Positions 46,430 through 56,279 of a stretch of DNA of 64,000 nucleotides are shown piece by piece. How positions within the stretch are numbered: the stretch's first letter is position 1; each line of letters starts with the position of its first letter. The translations under genes and the position numbers were made by a program. A model generated the notes under the pieces. The model worked only from the letters and a program-made list of their open reading frames with translations. It was not told where the DNA came from and did no database searches. The DNA is from Candidatus Pantoea soli (GTDB lineage Bacteria; Pseudomonadota; Gammaproteobacteria; Enterobacterales; Enterobacteriaceae). The DNA lies in assembly GCF_007833795.1 (NCBI RefSeq), contig NZ_CP032702.1, positions 372,001-436,000 of the forward strand. Reading direction: 5' to 3'.

Positions 46430-47407
46430 ATGAGCGAAACGGCAAGCTGGCAGCCGAGCGCACCCATTGCCAATTTGTTGAAACGTGCCGCGATCCTTGC
46501 GGAGATTCGTCGTTTCTTTGCCGATCGCGGCGTTCTTGAAGTGGATACCCCGGCGATGAGCCAGGCCACGATTACTGATATCCATCTGGTGCCGTTTCAG
46601 ACCCGGTTTGTCGGGCCGGGGGCGTCAGAAGGGCGCGATCTCTGGCTGATGACCAGTCCGGAATACCATATGAAGCGCCTGCTGGCGGCGGGCAGTGGCC
46701 CGATTTACCAGATGGGCCGCTGCTTCCGTAATGAAGAAGCCGGACGCCATCACAATCCCGAATTCACCATGCTTGAGTGGTATCGTCCGCACTACGATAT
46801 GTACCGTCTGATGAATGAAGTGGATGATCTGCTGCAGCAGGTGCTGGAGTGCGACAGCGCGGAATCCCTCTCTTACCAGCAGGCGTTTATCCGCCATCTG
46901 GAGCTGGACCCGCTGTCAGCGGATAAAGCGCAGCTGCGCGACGCGGCGGTTAAGCTGGGCGAAGGCGAACTGGCCAATCGTGAAGAGGATCGGGATACGC
47001 TGCTGCAGCTGCTGTTTATGCTGGGCGTGGAACCGAAAATTGGCATCGATAAACCATGCTTCGTCTATCACTTCCCGGCCAGCCAGGCGGCACTGGCGGA
47101 GATCAGTACCGAAGATCACCGCGTGGCGGAGCGCTTCGAGGTTTACTACAAAGGGGTGGAACTGGCGAACGGTTTCCGCGAGCTGACCGACAGCCGCGAG
47201 CAGCGTCAGCGTTTCGAGCAGGATAACCGCCGCCGCGCAGCACGCGGGCTGCCGCAGCATCCCATCGATACCTATCTGCTGGACGCGCTGGCGCACGGCA
47301 TGCCGGCCTGTTCCGGGGTCGCGCTGGGCGTGGATCGCCTGATTATGCTGGCGCTTAAAGCGGACGCGCTGAGTGAGGTGATCGCCTTCCCGGTGGATCG
47401 CAGCTGA
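46430..47407 (+). CDS. epmA: EF-P--(R)-beta-lysine ligase EpmA
   Basis: A 325-residue homologue of the catalytic domain of lysyl-tRNA synthetase without the anticodon domain. Class II motifs are visible: [18 protein letters not shown] (motif 1), [24 protein letters not shown] (motif 2), and [15 protein letters not shown] (motif 3). It attaches beta-lysine to Lys34 of EF-P. In E. coli frd and other genes lie between the entericidin genes and epmA; here it follows directly. Confidence 0.96.
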   Translation: MSETASWQPSAPIANLLKRAAILAEIRRFFADRGVLEVDTPAMSQATITDIHLVPFQTRFVGPGASEGRDLWLMTSPEYHMKRLLAAGSGPIYQMGRCFRNEEAGRHHNPEFTMLEWYRPHYDMYRLMNEVDDLLQQVLECDSAESLSYQQAFIRHLELDPLSADKAQLRDAAVKLGEGELANREEDRDTLLQLLFMLGVEPKIGIDKPCFVYHFPASQAALAEISTEDHRVAERFEVYYKGVELANGFRELTDSREQRQRFEQDNRRRAARGLPQHPIDTYLLDALAHGMPACSGVALGVDRLIMLALKADALSEVIAFPVDRS

Positions 47408-47414
47408 CAGCAGA

Positions 47415-47453
47415 CCACCTGCCTGAACGCCAGCGAGGTGTTCAGGCGGGTGG
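47415..47453. terminator. Long hairpin between epmA and degS
   Basis: A 14-bp stem (CCACCTGCCTGAAC / GTTCAGGCGGGTGG, one wobble) lies between the two convergent stops and marks the junction of two E. coli map regions. Confidence 0.6.
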
Positions 47454-47460
47454 TGGCTGA

Positions 47461-48540
47461 TTAGCCCTGCGGCGATGAGGCGCTGGCGGCTTCGGGGAAT
47501 TCCTGAATGGTTACCGGCAGGGTGAGTTTCTGCTCATTGCGCAAAACCTGCACATCAATCACCGATCCCGGACGAATCTCTGCGACCTGATCCATGGTTT
47601 CCTGCGCCGACAGCGCTGGCTTCCCGTTGACCTGCAGCAGCACGTCATTGGCCTGAATCCCGGCGCGATCGGCCGGGCCACCGGGCGCCACGTCGCTGAC
47701 AATAATGCCCTGCACGCGATCAAGATTACTGCCCTGACCATGCAGCGGCGGCAGCTCACGTCCGGTAATACCGATATAGCCGCGAATCACCCGGCCATCG
47801 CGGATCAGCTTATCCATGATTTTACTCGCCAGCGCTGTAGGAATCGCGAAGCCGATGCCCTCCGGTGTTTCACCGTCATTGCTTTTATCGAAGGTCAGGG
47901 TGTTGATGCCCATCAGTTCGCCCAGCGAGTTAATCAGCGCACCGCCGGAGTTGCCCTGATTGATAGAGGCATCGGTTTGCAGGAAGTTCTGCCGGCCGGA
48001 AGAGCTGAGGCCGATGCGGCCGGTGGCGCTGATGATGCCCTGCGTGACGGTCTGGCCAAGGTTATACGGATTGCCAATTGCCATCACCACATCGCCAATA
48101 TGCGCCACGCGCTTTGGATTGATGGGAATGACCGGCAGATTGGCCGCATTGATTTTCAGCACGGCTAAGTCGGTCATGGCATCGGAACCCACCAGCGTGG
48201 CTTCAAAAAAGCGTCCATCCTGCAGCGCAACAATGATCTGATCGGCATTATTGATCACGTGCTTGTTGGTCAGAATGTAGCCTTTTACGTTCATGATCAC
48301 GCCGGAGCCCAGCGTAGTGATGCCGCGGTTGTTGTTGCCATGTGCGCTGCGGTTGTACACATTGACCACCGCCGGCACGGCACGGCGCACCCCCTGATTA
48401 AAACTGAACGGGGCTTCATCAGCGCTGCTGTCATGATCGAAGGTGACGTTGCTGCCCATACGCAGCGCAGGGATCGCGACAAGCAGTAAACCTGCCACGA
48501 TCAGGCCCATCACCACTGCACGCAAAAGTTTAAGAAACAT
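47461..48540 (-). CDS. degS: Envelope stress protease DegS
   Basis: A 359-residue periplasmic serine protease held by one N-terminal membrane helix. Catalytic residues His94 (TNKHVINN), Asp124 (MTDLAVLK) and Ser198 (QGNSGGA) are present, followed by one PDZ domain. DegS cuts the anti-sigma factor RseA when unfolded porins bind its PDZ domain and so turns on sigma-E. It follows degQ on the same strand. Confidence 0.96.
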   Translation of the reverse strand: MFLKLLRAVVMGLIVAGLLLVAIPALRMGSNVTFDHDSSADEAPFSFNQGVRRAVPAVVNVYNRSAHGNNNRGITTLGSGVIMNVKGYILTNKHVINNADQIIVALQDGRFFEATLVGSDAMTDLAVLKINAANLPVIPINPKRVAHIGDVVMAIGNPYNLGQTVTQGIISATGRIGLSSSGRQNFLQTDASINQGNSGGALINSLGELMGINTLTFDKSNDGETPEGIGFAIPTALASKIMDKLIRDGRVIRGYIGITGRELPPLHGQGSNLDRVQGIIVSDVAPGGPADRAGIQANDVLLQVNGKPALSAQETMDQVAEIRPGSVIDVQVLRNEQKLTLPVTIQEFPEAASASSPQG

Positions 48541-48584
48541 GGTGTTATTTCAAGCCAGGTGAGATCGCAGGGCAGAATAGCACG

Positions 48585-48615
48585 AGAAAGGCGGACAAAC
48601 ACCTGCTTGTCCGCC
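48585..48615 (-). terminator. Terminator of degQ
   Basis: GGCGGACAA and TTGTCCGCC arms followed on the minus strand by TTTCT, between degQ and degS. Confidence 0.6.
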
Positions 48616-48626
48616 GGTTGCGAGGA

Positions 48627-49997
48627 TTATCGCAGAAGCAGATAAATGCTTTCGTCGCCGCGTACCACGTTCAGTGCCAGTACCGGCGGTTTGCCTTCCA
48701 GCACCTTGCGCATTTCGGCCAGGCTCTGGATGCGGGTGCGGTTAACGCCAACAATCACATCCTCTTTCTGCAGGCCAACCTGCTCAGCAGGCGTGCCTTT
48801 TTCGATGCTATCGACTTTCACGCCTTTGTCGCCGCTCTTCGTCGCGCCGTCGCTCAGCGTTGCACCCTGTAGCGCCGGTGACATCAGCTGTGCGCTGGCG
48901 GTGGACTGGGCGCTCTGTTCCAGCGTCACTGTGACCGTCACCGGCTTGCCTTCACGCAGCAGACCAATCTTCACCTGCTCGCCTGGCGGCGTGGTGCCGA
49001 CTTTTACCCGCAGCTCGGCAAAACTGGTAATCGGTTTGTCGTTAATGGCGGTGATGATGTCGCCGGCTTTGATGCCCGCTTTCTCCGCAGCGGATTTCGG
49101 CAGCACCTCTGAGACAAACGCACCGCGCTGAGCATCGACGTTAAACGCTTTGGCGATGTCGGCGGTCATTTCGGTGCCTTTGATGCCAAGCTGGCCGCGC
49201 TTCACTTCACCCGACTGAATCAGCTGTTGCGCCAGGTTCATTGCCATATTGCTCGGAATGGCAAAGCCGATGCCGATGTTGCCGCCGCTGGAGGCGAGAA
49301 TCGCCGTGTTAATGCCGATCAGCTCGCCGTTGAGGTTCACCAGCGCACCGCCGGAGTTGCCGCGGTTAATGGCGGCGTCGGTCTGGATAAAGTTTTCCAG
49401 CCCTTCCAGATTAAGCCCGCTGCGTCCCAGCGCCGAGATGATACCGGAGGTCGCCGTCTGGCCGAGGCCAAACGGGTTGCCGATCGCCACCGCGAAGTCA
49501 CCCACTTTCAGGGCATCGGAATCGGCAATTTTGACCTGCGTGAGGTTCTTCGCCCCTTCTACCTGAATCAGCGCGATATCGGTCTGCTCGTCGTGGCCGA
49601 TCAGCTTCGCATCATATTCGTTGCCATCGCTCAGCTGGACGCTGATTTTGTCGGCGCCGTTCACCACATGGTTGTTGGTCAGGATATAGCCTTTGGCGGC
49701 GTCAATGATGACGCCGGAACCCAGACCTTCAAAGGGCTGCGGCTGTGACTGGCCCGGTGCCTGGCCGAAAAAGCGCTTCAGCGGCTCCGGAATATCCTGC
49801 GCCTGCTGGCCGCTGTCGGTGCCTTCCACATGGACGCTGACCACTGCCGGCAGCACCTTTTCCAGCATCGGCGCCAGGCTCGGCAGCGGCTGGCCCTGGA
49901 TTTGTGCCGGCAGGGTGGCCATCGCAGCAGGGGCGGCCGCCAGGCTCATCCCGATGCTCAAGGCTAATGCGCTAAACAGGTGTACTGGTTTTTTCAT
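48627..49997 (-). CDS. degQ: Periplasmic protease DegQ
   Basis: A 456-residue secreted serine protease of the HtrA family. A signal peptide (cut near AMA), the catalytic His110 (TNNHVV), Asp140 (QTDIALIQ) and Ser215 (RGNSGGA), and two PDZ domains are visible. It degrades unfolded envelope proteins. The ATG at 49997 gives the signal peptide; the frame continues upstream but without a signal. It lies before degS as in E. coli. Confidence 0.96.
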   Translation of the reverse strand: MKKPVHLFSALALSIGMSLAAAPAAMATLPAQIQGQPLPSLAPMLEKVLPAVVSVHVEGTDSGQQAQDIPEPLKRFFGQAPGQSQPQPFEGLGSGVIIDAAKGYILTNNHVVNGADKISVQLSDGNEYDAKLIGHDEQTDIALIQVEGAKNLTQVKIADSDALKVGDFAVAIGNPFGLGQTATSGIISALGRSGLNLEGLENFIQTDAAINRGNSGGALVNLNGELIGINTAILASSGGNIGIGFAIPSNMAMNLAQQLIQSGEVKRGQLGIKGTEMTADIAKAFNVDAQRGAFVSEVLPKSAAEKAGIKAGDIITAINDKPITSFAELRVKVGTTPPGEQVKIGLLREGKPVTVTVTLEQSAQSTASAQLMSPALQGATLSDGATKSGDKGVKVDSIEKGTPAEQVGLQKEDVIVGVNRTRIQSLAEMRKVLEGKPPVLALNVVRGDESIYLLLR

Positions 49998-50069
49998 GGT
50001 CAAAACGCTCTCGCTGCGAATAGGGAATAAAAGAAGTGTGACAGTAATTTGTAATAAGTGTTCGGAAAC

Positions 50070-50095
50070 AAAAAGGGCACAGCGATGCTGTGCCC
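50070..50095 (-). terminator. Terminator of zapG
   Basis: GGGCACAGC and GCTGTGCCC with a 3-nt loop and a T-tract on the minus strand. Confidence 0.85.
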
Positions 50096-50103
50096 CAAAA
50101 GGA

Positions 50104-50508
50104 TTAGTTGCGGGTCGGGCGTTCACCACCGCGCAGCAGGCCGGATGCGCCTTCGGAGTAGTCGCGGGGGATTTGCACCGGCGCCTGATCGTTATCGGCT
50201 TCGGCTTCCGTCAGCTGATACGCAAACGGGTTTTTCTCGCCAGGCAGATTTGGCAGCAGGTCGTTAGAGCCTTTAGCCATGTGCTGGTACAGCTGGCGGT
50301 AATCATGCGCCATGTTATCCAGCAGTTCTGCACTGCGTGCAAAGTGGTTGGTGAGCTCTTCGCGGTAATCTGCCAGCTCAGCTTTCGATTTTTCCAGCTC
50401 GTACTGCATGCTGCGCTGTTCACGCAGTTTTTTGTTGCCAAAACGCATGGCGACTGCGCCGACAATAATGCCAATCACTAAACCAATCAGCCCGTATTCC
50501 CAGGTCAT
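50104..50508 (-). CDS. zapG: Cell division/envelope protein ZapG
   Basis: A 134-residue protein with one N-terminal membrane helix (YGLIGLVIGIIVGAVAMRF) and a long coiled-coil (LREQRSMQYELEKSKAELADYREEL...). It matches E. coli YhcB/ZapG, an inner-membrane protein linked to division and envelope growth. It is divergent from zapE, as in E. coli. Confidence 0.93.
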   Translation of the reverse strand: MTWEYGLIGLVIGIIVGAVAMRFGNKKLREQRSMQYELEKSKAELADYREELTNHFARSAELLDNMAHDYRQLYQHMAKGSNDLLPNLPGEKNPFAYQLTEAEADNDQAPVQIPRDYSEGASGLLRGGERPTRN

Positions 50509-50692
50509 AATAACTCCCGTGTAATTTCCGTTGCTTCGTAGGGCATTGCTTCTGTTTCAACTTCAATAGTAGCCACTATACCCGTTAATCTATTGGAAGT
50601 GGAACTGTCAGGCGGTATCGCTTAGTGTAGAGCGGCCTAATTTTCGACAACCGACATGTGAATCGGACTTATTCAGGGATTCTGGAAGAACC

Positions 50693-51820
50693 ATGCAAAC
50701 CTCATCTCCGCTTGCGCGCTATGAGCAGGCGCTGTCGCAGGGCGAGTTTCGTCCGGACGATGTACAACGTGAAGCGATAACCCGTTTAGATCGCATCCAG
50801 CAAGGATTAATCGCCCGGCAGTCTGCCCCGGAACCAGCCGCAAAAGGGCTGTTCGGTCGCCTGTCGAAGCTGATGAATAAAGAGAAAAGCAGCCATGAAG
50901 CGCCGGTGCGCGGACTCTACATGTGGGGCGGCGTCGGGCGTGGAAAAACCTGGGTGATGGATCTGTTTTTTCAGTCTATTCCTGGCGAGCGCAAACTGCG
51001 TCTGCATTTTCACCGCTTCATGCTGCGCGTGCACGAAGAGCTGACGCAGCTGCAGGGGCAGAGTGACCCGTTGCAGATTGTCGCAGACCGCTTTAAAGCC
51101 GAAACCGATATTCTGTGTTTTGACGAATTTTTTGTGTCTGACATTACCGACGCCATGCTGCTGGGCACGCTGATGGAGGCGCTGTTTGCCCGCGGCATCA
51201 CGCTGGTGGCGACGTCGAACATTCCGCCAGATGAACTGTATCGCAACGGCCTGCAGCGCGCCCGTTTCCTGCCGGCTATTGAACAGATTAAACGTCACTG
51301 TGAGGTGATGAATGTCGATGCCGGGATTGATTACCGTCTGCGTACGCTGACTTCCGCGCATCTGTGGAACTATCCCCTCAGCGATGCGACCCATGCAGAG
51401 ATGGAGCGCATGTTCCGTGCGCTCTCCGGCAAGGCGCGTGACGCCGCTCCGGTGCTGGAGATTAACCATCGGCAGATGCCGACGCTGGGCGTACATGAGG
51501 GCGTGCTGGCCATTGACTTCCTGACGCTGTGTGGCGAAGGGCGCAGCCAGCATGACTACATTGCGCTGTCGCGCCGTTTTCACAGCGTGCTGCTGTATGA
51601 CGTCCCGGTGATGATTTACAAAACGGAAGACCAGGCGCGCCGTTTTCTGGCGCTGGTGGATGAATTTTACGAGCGCCACGTCAAGCTGGTAGTGGCAGCG
51701 GAAACCTCGCTGTTTGAAATCTATCAGGGCACGCGCCTGAAGTTTGAATATCAGCGCTGTCTGTCGCGTTTACAGGAAATGCAGAGCGAAGAGTATCTGC
51801 GCCTGCCGCATCTGCCGTAA
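50693..51820 (+). CDS. zapE: Division-associated ATPase ZapE
   Basis: A 375-residue AFG1-type ATPase: Walker A GGVGRGKT (residues 79-86), Walker B LCFDEFFVSD near residue 145. It interacts with FtsZ and destabilises FtsZ filaments in E. coli. The 184-base gap to zapG holds both divergent promoters. Confidence 0.95.
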   Translation: MQTSSPLARYEQALSQGEFRPDDVQREAITRLDRIQQGLIARQSAPEPAAKGLFGRLSKLMNKEKSSHEAPVRGLYMWGGVGRGKTWVMDLFFQSIPGERKLRLHFHRFMLRVHEELTQLQGQSDPLQIVADRFKAETDILCFDEFFVSDITDAMLLGTLMEALFARGITLVATSNIPPDELYRNGLQRARFLPAIEQIKRHCEVMNVDAGIDYRLRTLTSAHLWNYPLSDATHAEMERMFRALSGKARDAAPVLEINHRQMPTLGVHEGVLAIDFLTLCGEGRSQHDYIALSRRFHSVLLYDVPVMIYKTEDQARRFLALVDEFYERHVKLVVAAETSLFEIYQGTRLKFEYQRCLSRLQEMQSEEYLRLPHLP

Positions 51821-51843
51821 GCGGCAAATTTGCTGTAAAAAGG

Positions 51844-51873
51844 TTCGATCTTTAGGTTCGACTTCTCTATAAT
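51844..51873 (+). promoter_or_regulatory. Promoter of rplM-rpsI
   Basis: A perfect TATAAT at 51868-51873 with TTCGAT as a weak -35 (18-base spacer). It leaves a leader of about 165 bases before rplM; in E. coli L13 represses its own operon through the leader. Confidence 0.65.
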
Positions 51874-51997
51874 CTTGCGACCCCACGTTACGGCACAGGA
51901 TTTTCTTTTCCCGGAAACCTGTGTGATCCGGTAATTCTACCTGAGGGGGTGGGCTTGCTGGGCGAAATGGTCGTGTGAGCCTCAATCGTTAACTTAG

Positions 51998-52474
<477 letters not shown>

Positions 52475-52486
52475 TCGGGATTATAG

Positions 52487-52882
<396 letters not shown>

Positions 52883-52914
52883 TTGTTCACTGCTTCGGCA
52901 GGCACAATTGGCTC

Positions 52915-52940
52915 AAAAAACCCGCTCCGGCGGGTTTTTT
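52915..52940 (+). terminator. Terminator of rplM-rpsI
   Basis: AAAAAACCCGC and GCGGGTTTTTT around a 4-nt loop. Confidence 0.9.
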
Positions 52941-53211
52941 ATTGTCTGCAGCGCGCTGCGCTGTCCGCAAAACGCGCGCTTTCCCCCGCATTTTGCCTGC
53001 AAATACGCATCCCTGCCCCACAAGCTGCTTAAAATCTGGTAAACTCACTGACACTTTGCGCCCGCGAGCCGTCGCGTTGTGCCTGCTGTTTTGGTCGGGA
53101 AGACCGGACGCAGCGAGCGATGCCCGGCAGTGTGCGAGTCCGATGAGCAGGTGAGTCGCCGTGTGGTTGGCTATTCGCAGTATTTTTTTGTGAACAAACT
53201 TGGAGGTTTTC

Positions 53212-53853
53212 ATGGCTGTCGCTGCCAACAAACGTTCGGTAATGACGCTGTTTTCTGGTCCGACTGACATTTTCAGCCATCAGGTACGTATCGTGCTGGC
53301 GGAGAAGGGCGTCAGCGTGGAGATCGAGCAGGTTGAAATGGATAATCTGCCGCAGGATCTGATTGACCTCAACCCGTATCGCACTGTGCCCACGCTGGTC
53401 GACCGTGAACTGACGCTGTATGAATCCCGTATCATCATGGAATACCTTGATGAACGCTTCCCGCACCCGCCGCTGATGCCGGTCTATCCGGTTGCGCGCG
53501 GTGAAAGCCGCCTGATGATGCACCGTATTGAGCAGGACTGGTACAGCCTGATGCGTACCATTGAAACCAGCAGCGGTGCAGAAGCCGATGCGGCGCGCAA
53601 ACAGCTGCGTGAAGAGCTGCTGGCCATCGCACCGCTGTTCTCGCGTACGCCGTTCTTTATGAGCGAAGAGTTTAGCCTGGTGGATTGCTACCTGGCTCCG
53701 CTGCTGTGGCGTCTGCCGCAGCTGGGCGTGGATCTGGCGGGTGCCGGTTCCAAAGAGCTGAAAGGCTATATGACGCGCGTGTTTGAGCGCGACTCATTCC
53801 TGGCTTCCCTGACCGAAGCAGAACGTGAAATGCGCCTGCAAGCCCGAGGCTAA
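53212..53853 (+). CDS. sspA: Stringent starvation protein A
   Basis: A 213-residue GST-fold protein: NKRSVMTLFSGPTDIFSHQVRIVLAEKG and PFFMSEEFSLVDCYLAPLLWRLP. SspA binds RNA polymerase and affects acid resistance and phage genes. The ATG at 53212 has GGAGG six bases before it. About 330 bases precede it: a terminator and likely promoter DNA. Cotranscribed with sspB. Confidence 0.96.
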   Translation: MAVAANKRSVMTLFSGPTDIFSHQVRIVLAEKGVSVEIEQVEMDNLPQDLIDLNPYRTVPTLVDRELTLYESRIIMEYLDERFPHPPLMPVYPVARGESRLMMHRIEQDWYSLMRTIETSSGAEADAARKQLREELLAIAPLFSRTPFFMSEEFSLVDCYLAPLLWRLPQLGVDLAGAGSKELKGYMTRVFERDSFLASLTEAEREMRLQARG

Positions 53854-53856
53854 TCT

Positions 53857-54342
53857 ATGGAAATGTCGCAACTCACGGCACGTCGTCCGTATCTGCTGCG
53901 CGCGTTCTATGACTGGCTGCTTGATAACCAGCTGACGCCGCATCTGGTGGTTGATATCAACCTGCCGGGCGTACAGGTGCCGCTGGAATACGCGCGCGAC
54001 GGACAGATTGTCCTGAATATTGCGCCGCGTGCGGTGGGTAATCTTGACCTGGCCAACGACCAGGTGCGCTTCAACGCGCGCTTTGGCGGCGTACCGCGCC
54101 AGGTTACGGTGCCGATGGCCGCTGTGCTGGCTATTTACGCCCGCGAAAACGGTGCCGGTACCATGTTCGAACCGGAGCCTGCTTATGAGCAGGCAATGGA
54201 AGAGCAGGAAAATGGCCAGGAAGAGACGGTGATGTCAGTGATTGACGGTGACCGCCCGGACGATGCCACGGATGACGATCATTCGCCGGACGATGAACCG
54301 CCACCGCGCGGCGGGCGTCCGTCGCTGCGCGTGGTGAAGTAA
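53857..54342 (+). CDS. sspB: ClpXP adaptor SspB
   Basis: A 161-residue protein: the folded domain RRPYLLRAFYDWLLDNQLTPHLVVD binds ssrA tags; an acidic flexible linker follows; the C-terminal RGGRPSLRVVK is the ClpX-binding motif. It delivers tagged proteins to ClpXP. Starts three bases after sspA. Confidence 0.97.
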   Translation: MEMSQLTARRPYLLRAFYDWLLDNQLTPHLVVDINLPGVQVPLEYARDGQIVLNIAPRAVGNLDLANDQVRFNARFGGVPRQVTVPMAAVLAIYARENGAGTMFEPEPAYEQAMEEQENGQEETVMSVIDGDRPDDATDDDHSPDDEPPPRGGRPSLRVVK

Positions 54343-54352
54343 TCCGTGCAAC

Positions 54353-54381
54353 AAAAACGGGCCGTAATGGCCCGTTTTTTT
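54353..54381 (+). terminator. Terminator of sspAB
   Basis: ACGGGCC and GGCCCGT around a 5-nt loop with seven T. Confidence 0.9.
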
Positions 54382-54433
54382 ATGTGTATCGGCTGTCGCC
54401 GGCAGCAAACATTCTCTGCTGCCCGGCCAGCGG

Positions 54434-54466
54434 GTAAAAAGGAAGCTTTGCGCTTCCTTTTTTTAC
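54434..54466. terminator. Bidirectional terminator before the diflavin reductase end
   Basis: GGAAGC and GCTTCC around a 5-nt loop with A/T tracts on both sides; acts on the minus-strand glutamate-synthase-like operon. Confidence 0.85.
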
Positions 54467-54471
54467 CGGTC

Positions 54472-56226
54472 TTAATAGACGTCGCGCAGGTAACGCTTAT
54501 CTTTCTTCAGCTGGTCGATATAGGCAGCAGCACGCTCGCTGGAGAGGCCGCCGAACTGGCGCACCACTTCATACAGCGCCGCATCCACATCCTTCGCCAT
54601 ACGTGAAGCATCACCACAGACATAGAAGTAAGCCCCTTCCTGCAGCCAGGCATACAGCTCTGCGCCTTTTTCCAGCATGCGGTTCTGCACGTAAATCTTC
54701 TCTTCCTGATCGCGTGAGAAAGCCAGATCAAGGTGTGTCAGCAGCCCGCTCTGTTGCCAGCCAGCCAGCTCATCGGCATAAATATAGTCGTGCTCCTGAT
54801 GCTGATCGCCGAAGAACAGCCAGTTTTTGCCGTCGGCACCGATGGCCTGACGCTCCTGCAGGAAAGCACGGAACGGGGCGATGCCGGTGCCCGGGCCAAC
54901 CATGATCAACGGTGCGCTGTTATTCTGCGGCACGCGGAACGCTTTGTTGGGCGAAATGAAAATCGCCGGCTTTTCACCGCGGCGTACGCGCTCGGCCAGA
55001 TAGCTTGAACACACGCCTTTACGTTCACGTCCCCCGCTGTGATAGCGTACGGAGGCAATGGTCAGATGCACCTGATTCGGATGCGCTTTGGAGCTGGACG
55101 AGATGGAATAGGCACGATGCTGCAGCGGACGCAGCATGGCGACCAGTTCCGGCACCGACAGGGTGCGTTTCAGGTCGAGCTGCAGCAGATCCAGCGTATC
55201 CTTGCCCCACAGCCAGTTTGCCAGCGTGTCTTTGTCATCGTGCTGCAATACGTGCAGCAGCTCCTGATTAGTGGTGTTCTGACCCACCCATTCAATCAGC
55301 TTGCGTGACGGCTCTGAGATTTCAAACTGATAGGTCAGCAGGTCGCCGAGATTGCGATCGAAACCCGGCACCGGCGTTTCGTAATCGGCCTTCAGCTCGC
55401 TCAACAGCAGGCTCACCAGCTCCGCGTCGTTGATCGGAATCACCCCCAGCGCATCGCCGGCTTCGTATTTCAGGCCGCTGTCGCTCAGGTCAAATTCAAA
55501 GTGACGGATATCCTTGGCTGACTGCTCGCCAGAGAGACGACGGTTGGTCACCAGCGCTGCCGCGTACGGGTTCTGCTTATTGCTGCCCGGGATCACCGGC
55601 GCTTCCGGCGCGCTTTCCAGCGCGGTGCCGCTGCTGCCTGCACTGGCGGCAAACTGCGGCATGGCATTGCCAATCCACTCGCCGGACGGCTCTTCGTAAT
55701 CGATATCGCAGTCAATACGATCAAACACGCGTTTCGCACCCAGCTGCTCAAGGCGCATATCAAAGAATTTTCCGGCCTGGCAGAAGCCATCATAGCCGGT
55801 GTCACCAATCGCCAGCACCGCAAAATGCATCTGCTCCAGACGCGGCGCCGTACTGGCTGACAGCGCCTGCCAGAACAGCTGTGCGTTGTCCGGCATTTCG
55901 CCTTCGCCATAGGTGGAGGTCACAATCAGCACGTGACGCATGGTGGCAAAAACGTCAATGTCCACTTCGCCGAGCGCCTGCACCACCGGAACCAGACCTT
56001 TGGCCCGGGCTGCTTTGGCGGCGCTCTGCGCCAGCGCTTCGGCATTGCCGGTCTGCGAACCGAACAGAATATGCAGTTGCGTATTCGCGCCGGCACCGGC
56101 GGCAGGTGCCGTCTGCTTATCTTCTAATACCAACAGACGCGAGTGGAGACCGGCGAGAAAACCCGCCAGCCAGTATTTCTGTTCGCCGTTAAACGGCGCA
56201 TCTTCAGGAATGTAAGGAATCTTCAT
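54472..56226 (-). CDS. CysJ-like diflavin reductase next to GltB-like protein
   Basis: A 584-residue NADPH diflavin reductase. Order: short N-terminal helix with PFNGEQKYWLAGFLAGL, FMN flavodoxin domain (GSQTGNAE at about 56-63, TSTYGEGEMPDNA), FAD domain (RAYSISSSS, GVCSSYLAE), NADPH domain (GPGTGIAPFRAFLQER, YVCGDA), ending with Tyr like CysJ (YLRDVY). CysJ usually feeds the sulfite reductase CysI, but no cysI or cysH is nearby. It follows the GltB-like gene by 53 bases on the same strand, where gltD would be, so it may supply electrons to it (inferred). A second role in sulfite reduction is possible. Confidence 0.88.
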   Translation of the reverse strand: MKIPYIPEDAPFNGEQKYWLAGFLAGLHSRLLVLEDKQTAPAAGAGANTQLHILFGSQTGNAEALAQSAAKAARAKGLVPVVQALGEVDIDVFATMRHVLIVTSTYGEGEMPDNAQLFWQALSASTAPRLEQMHFAVLAIGDTGYDGFCQAGKFFDMRLEQLGAKRVFDRIDCDIDYEEPSGEWIGNAMPQFAASAGSSGTALESAPEAPVIPGSNKQNPYAAALVTNRRLSGEQSAKDIRHFEFDLSDSGLKYEAGDALGVIPINDAELVSLLLSELKADYETPVPGFDRNLGDLLTYQFEISEPSRKLIEWVGQNTTNQELLHVLQHDDKDTLANWLWGKDTLDLLQLDLKRTLSVPELVAMLRPLQHRAYSISSSSKAHPNQVHLTIASVRYHSGGRERKGVCSSYLAERVRRGEKPAIFISPNKAFRVPQNNSAPLIMVGPGTGIAPFRAFLQERQAIGADGKNWLFFGDQHQEHDYIYADELAGWQQSGLLTHLDLAFSRDQEEKIYVQNRMLEKGAELYAWLQEGAYFYVCGDASRMAKDVDAALYEVVRQFGGLSSERAAAYIDQLKKDKRYLRDVY

Positions 56227-56279
56227 GGCTATCAGTGCTCAAACCCGTTTCGTCGTCATTGTCTTCAGTGGTACAGCGG

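Noticed and set aside
54472..56226. Calling the diflavin reductase cysJ
   Set aside because: The fold and motifs fit CysJ, but the neighbours cysI and cysH are absent and the partner is a GltB-like gene, so the symbol was withheld.
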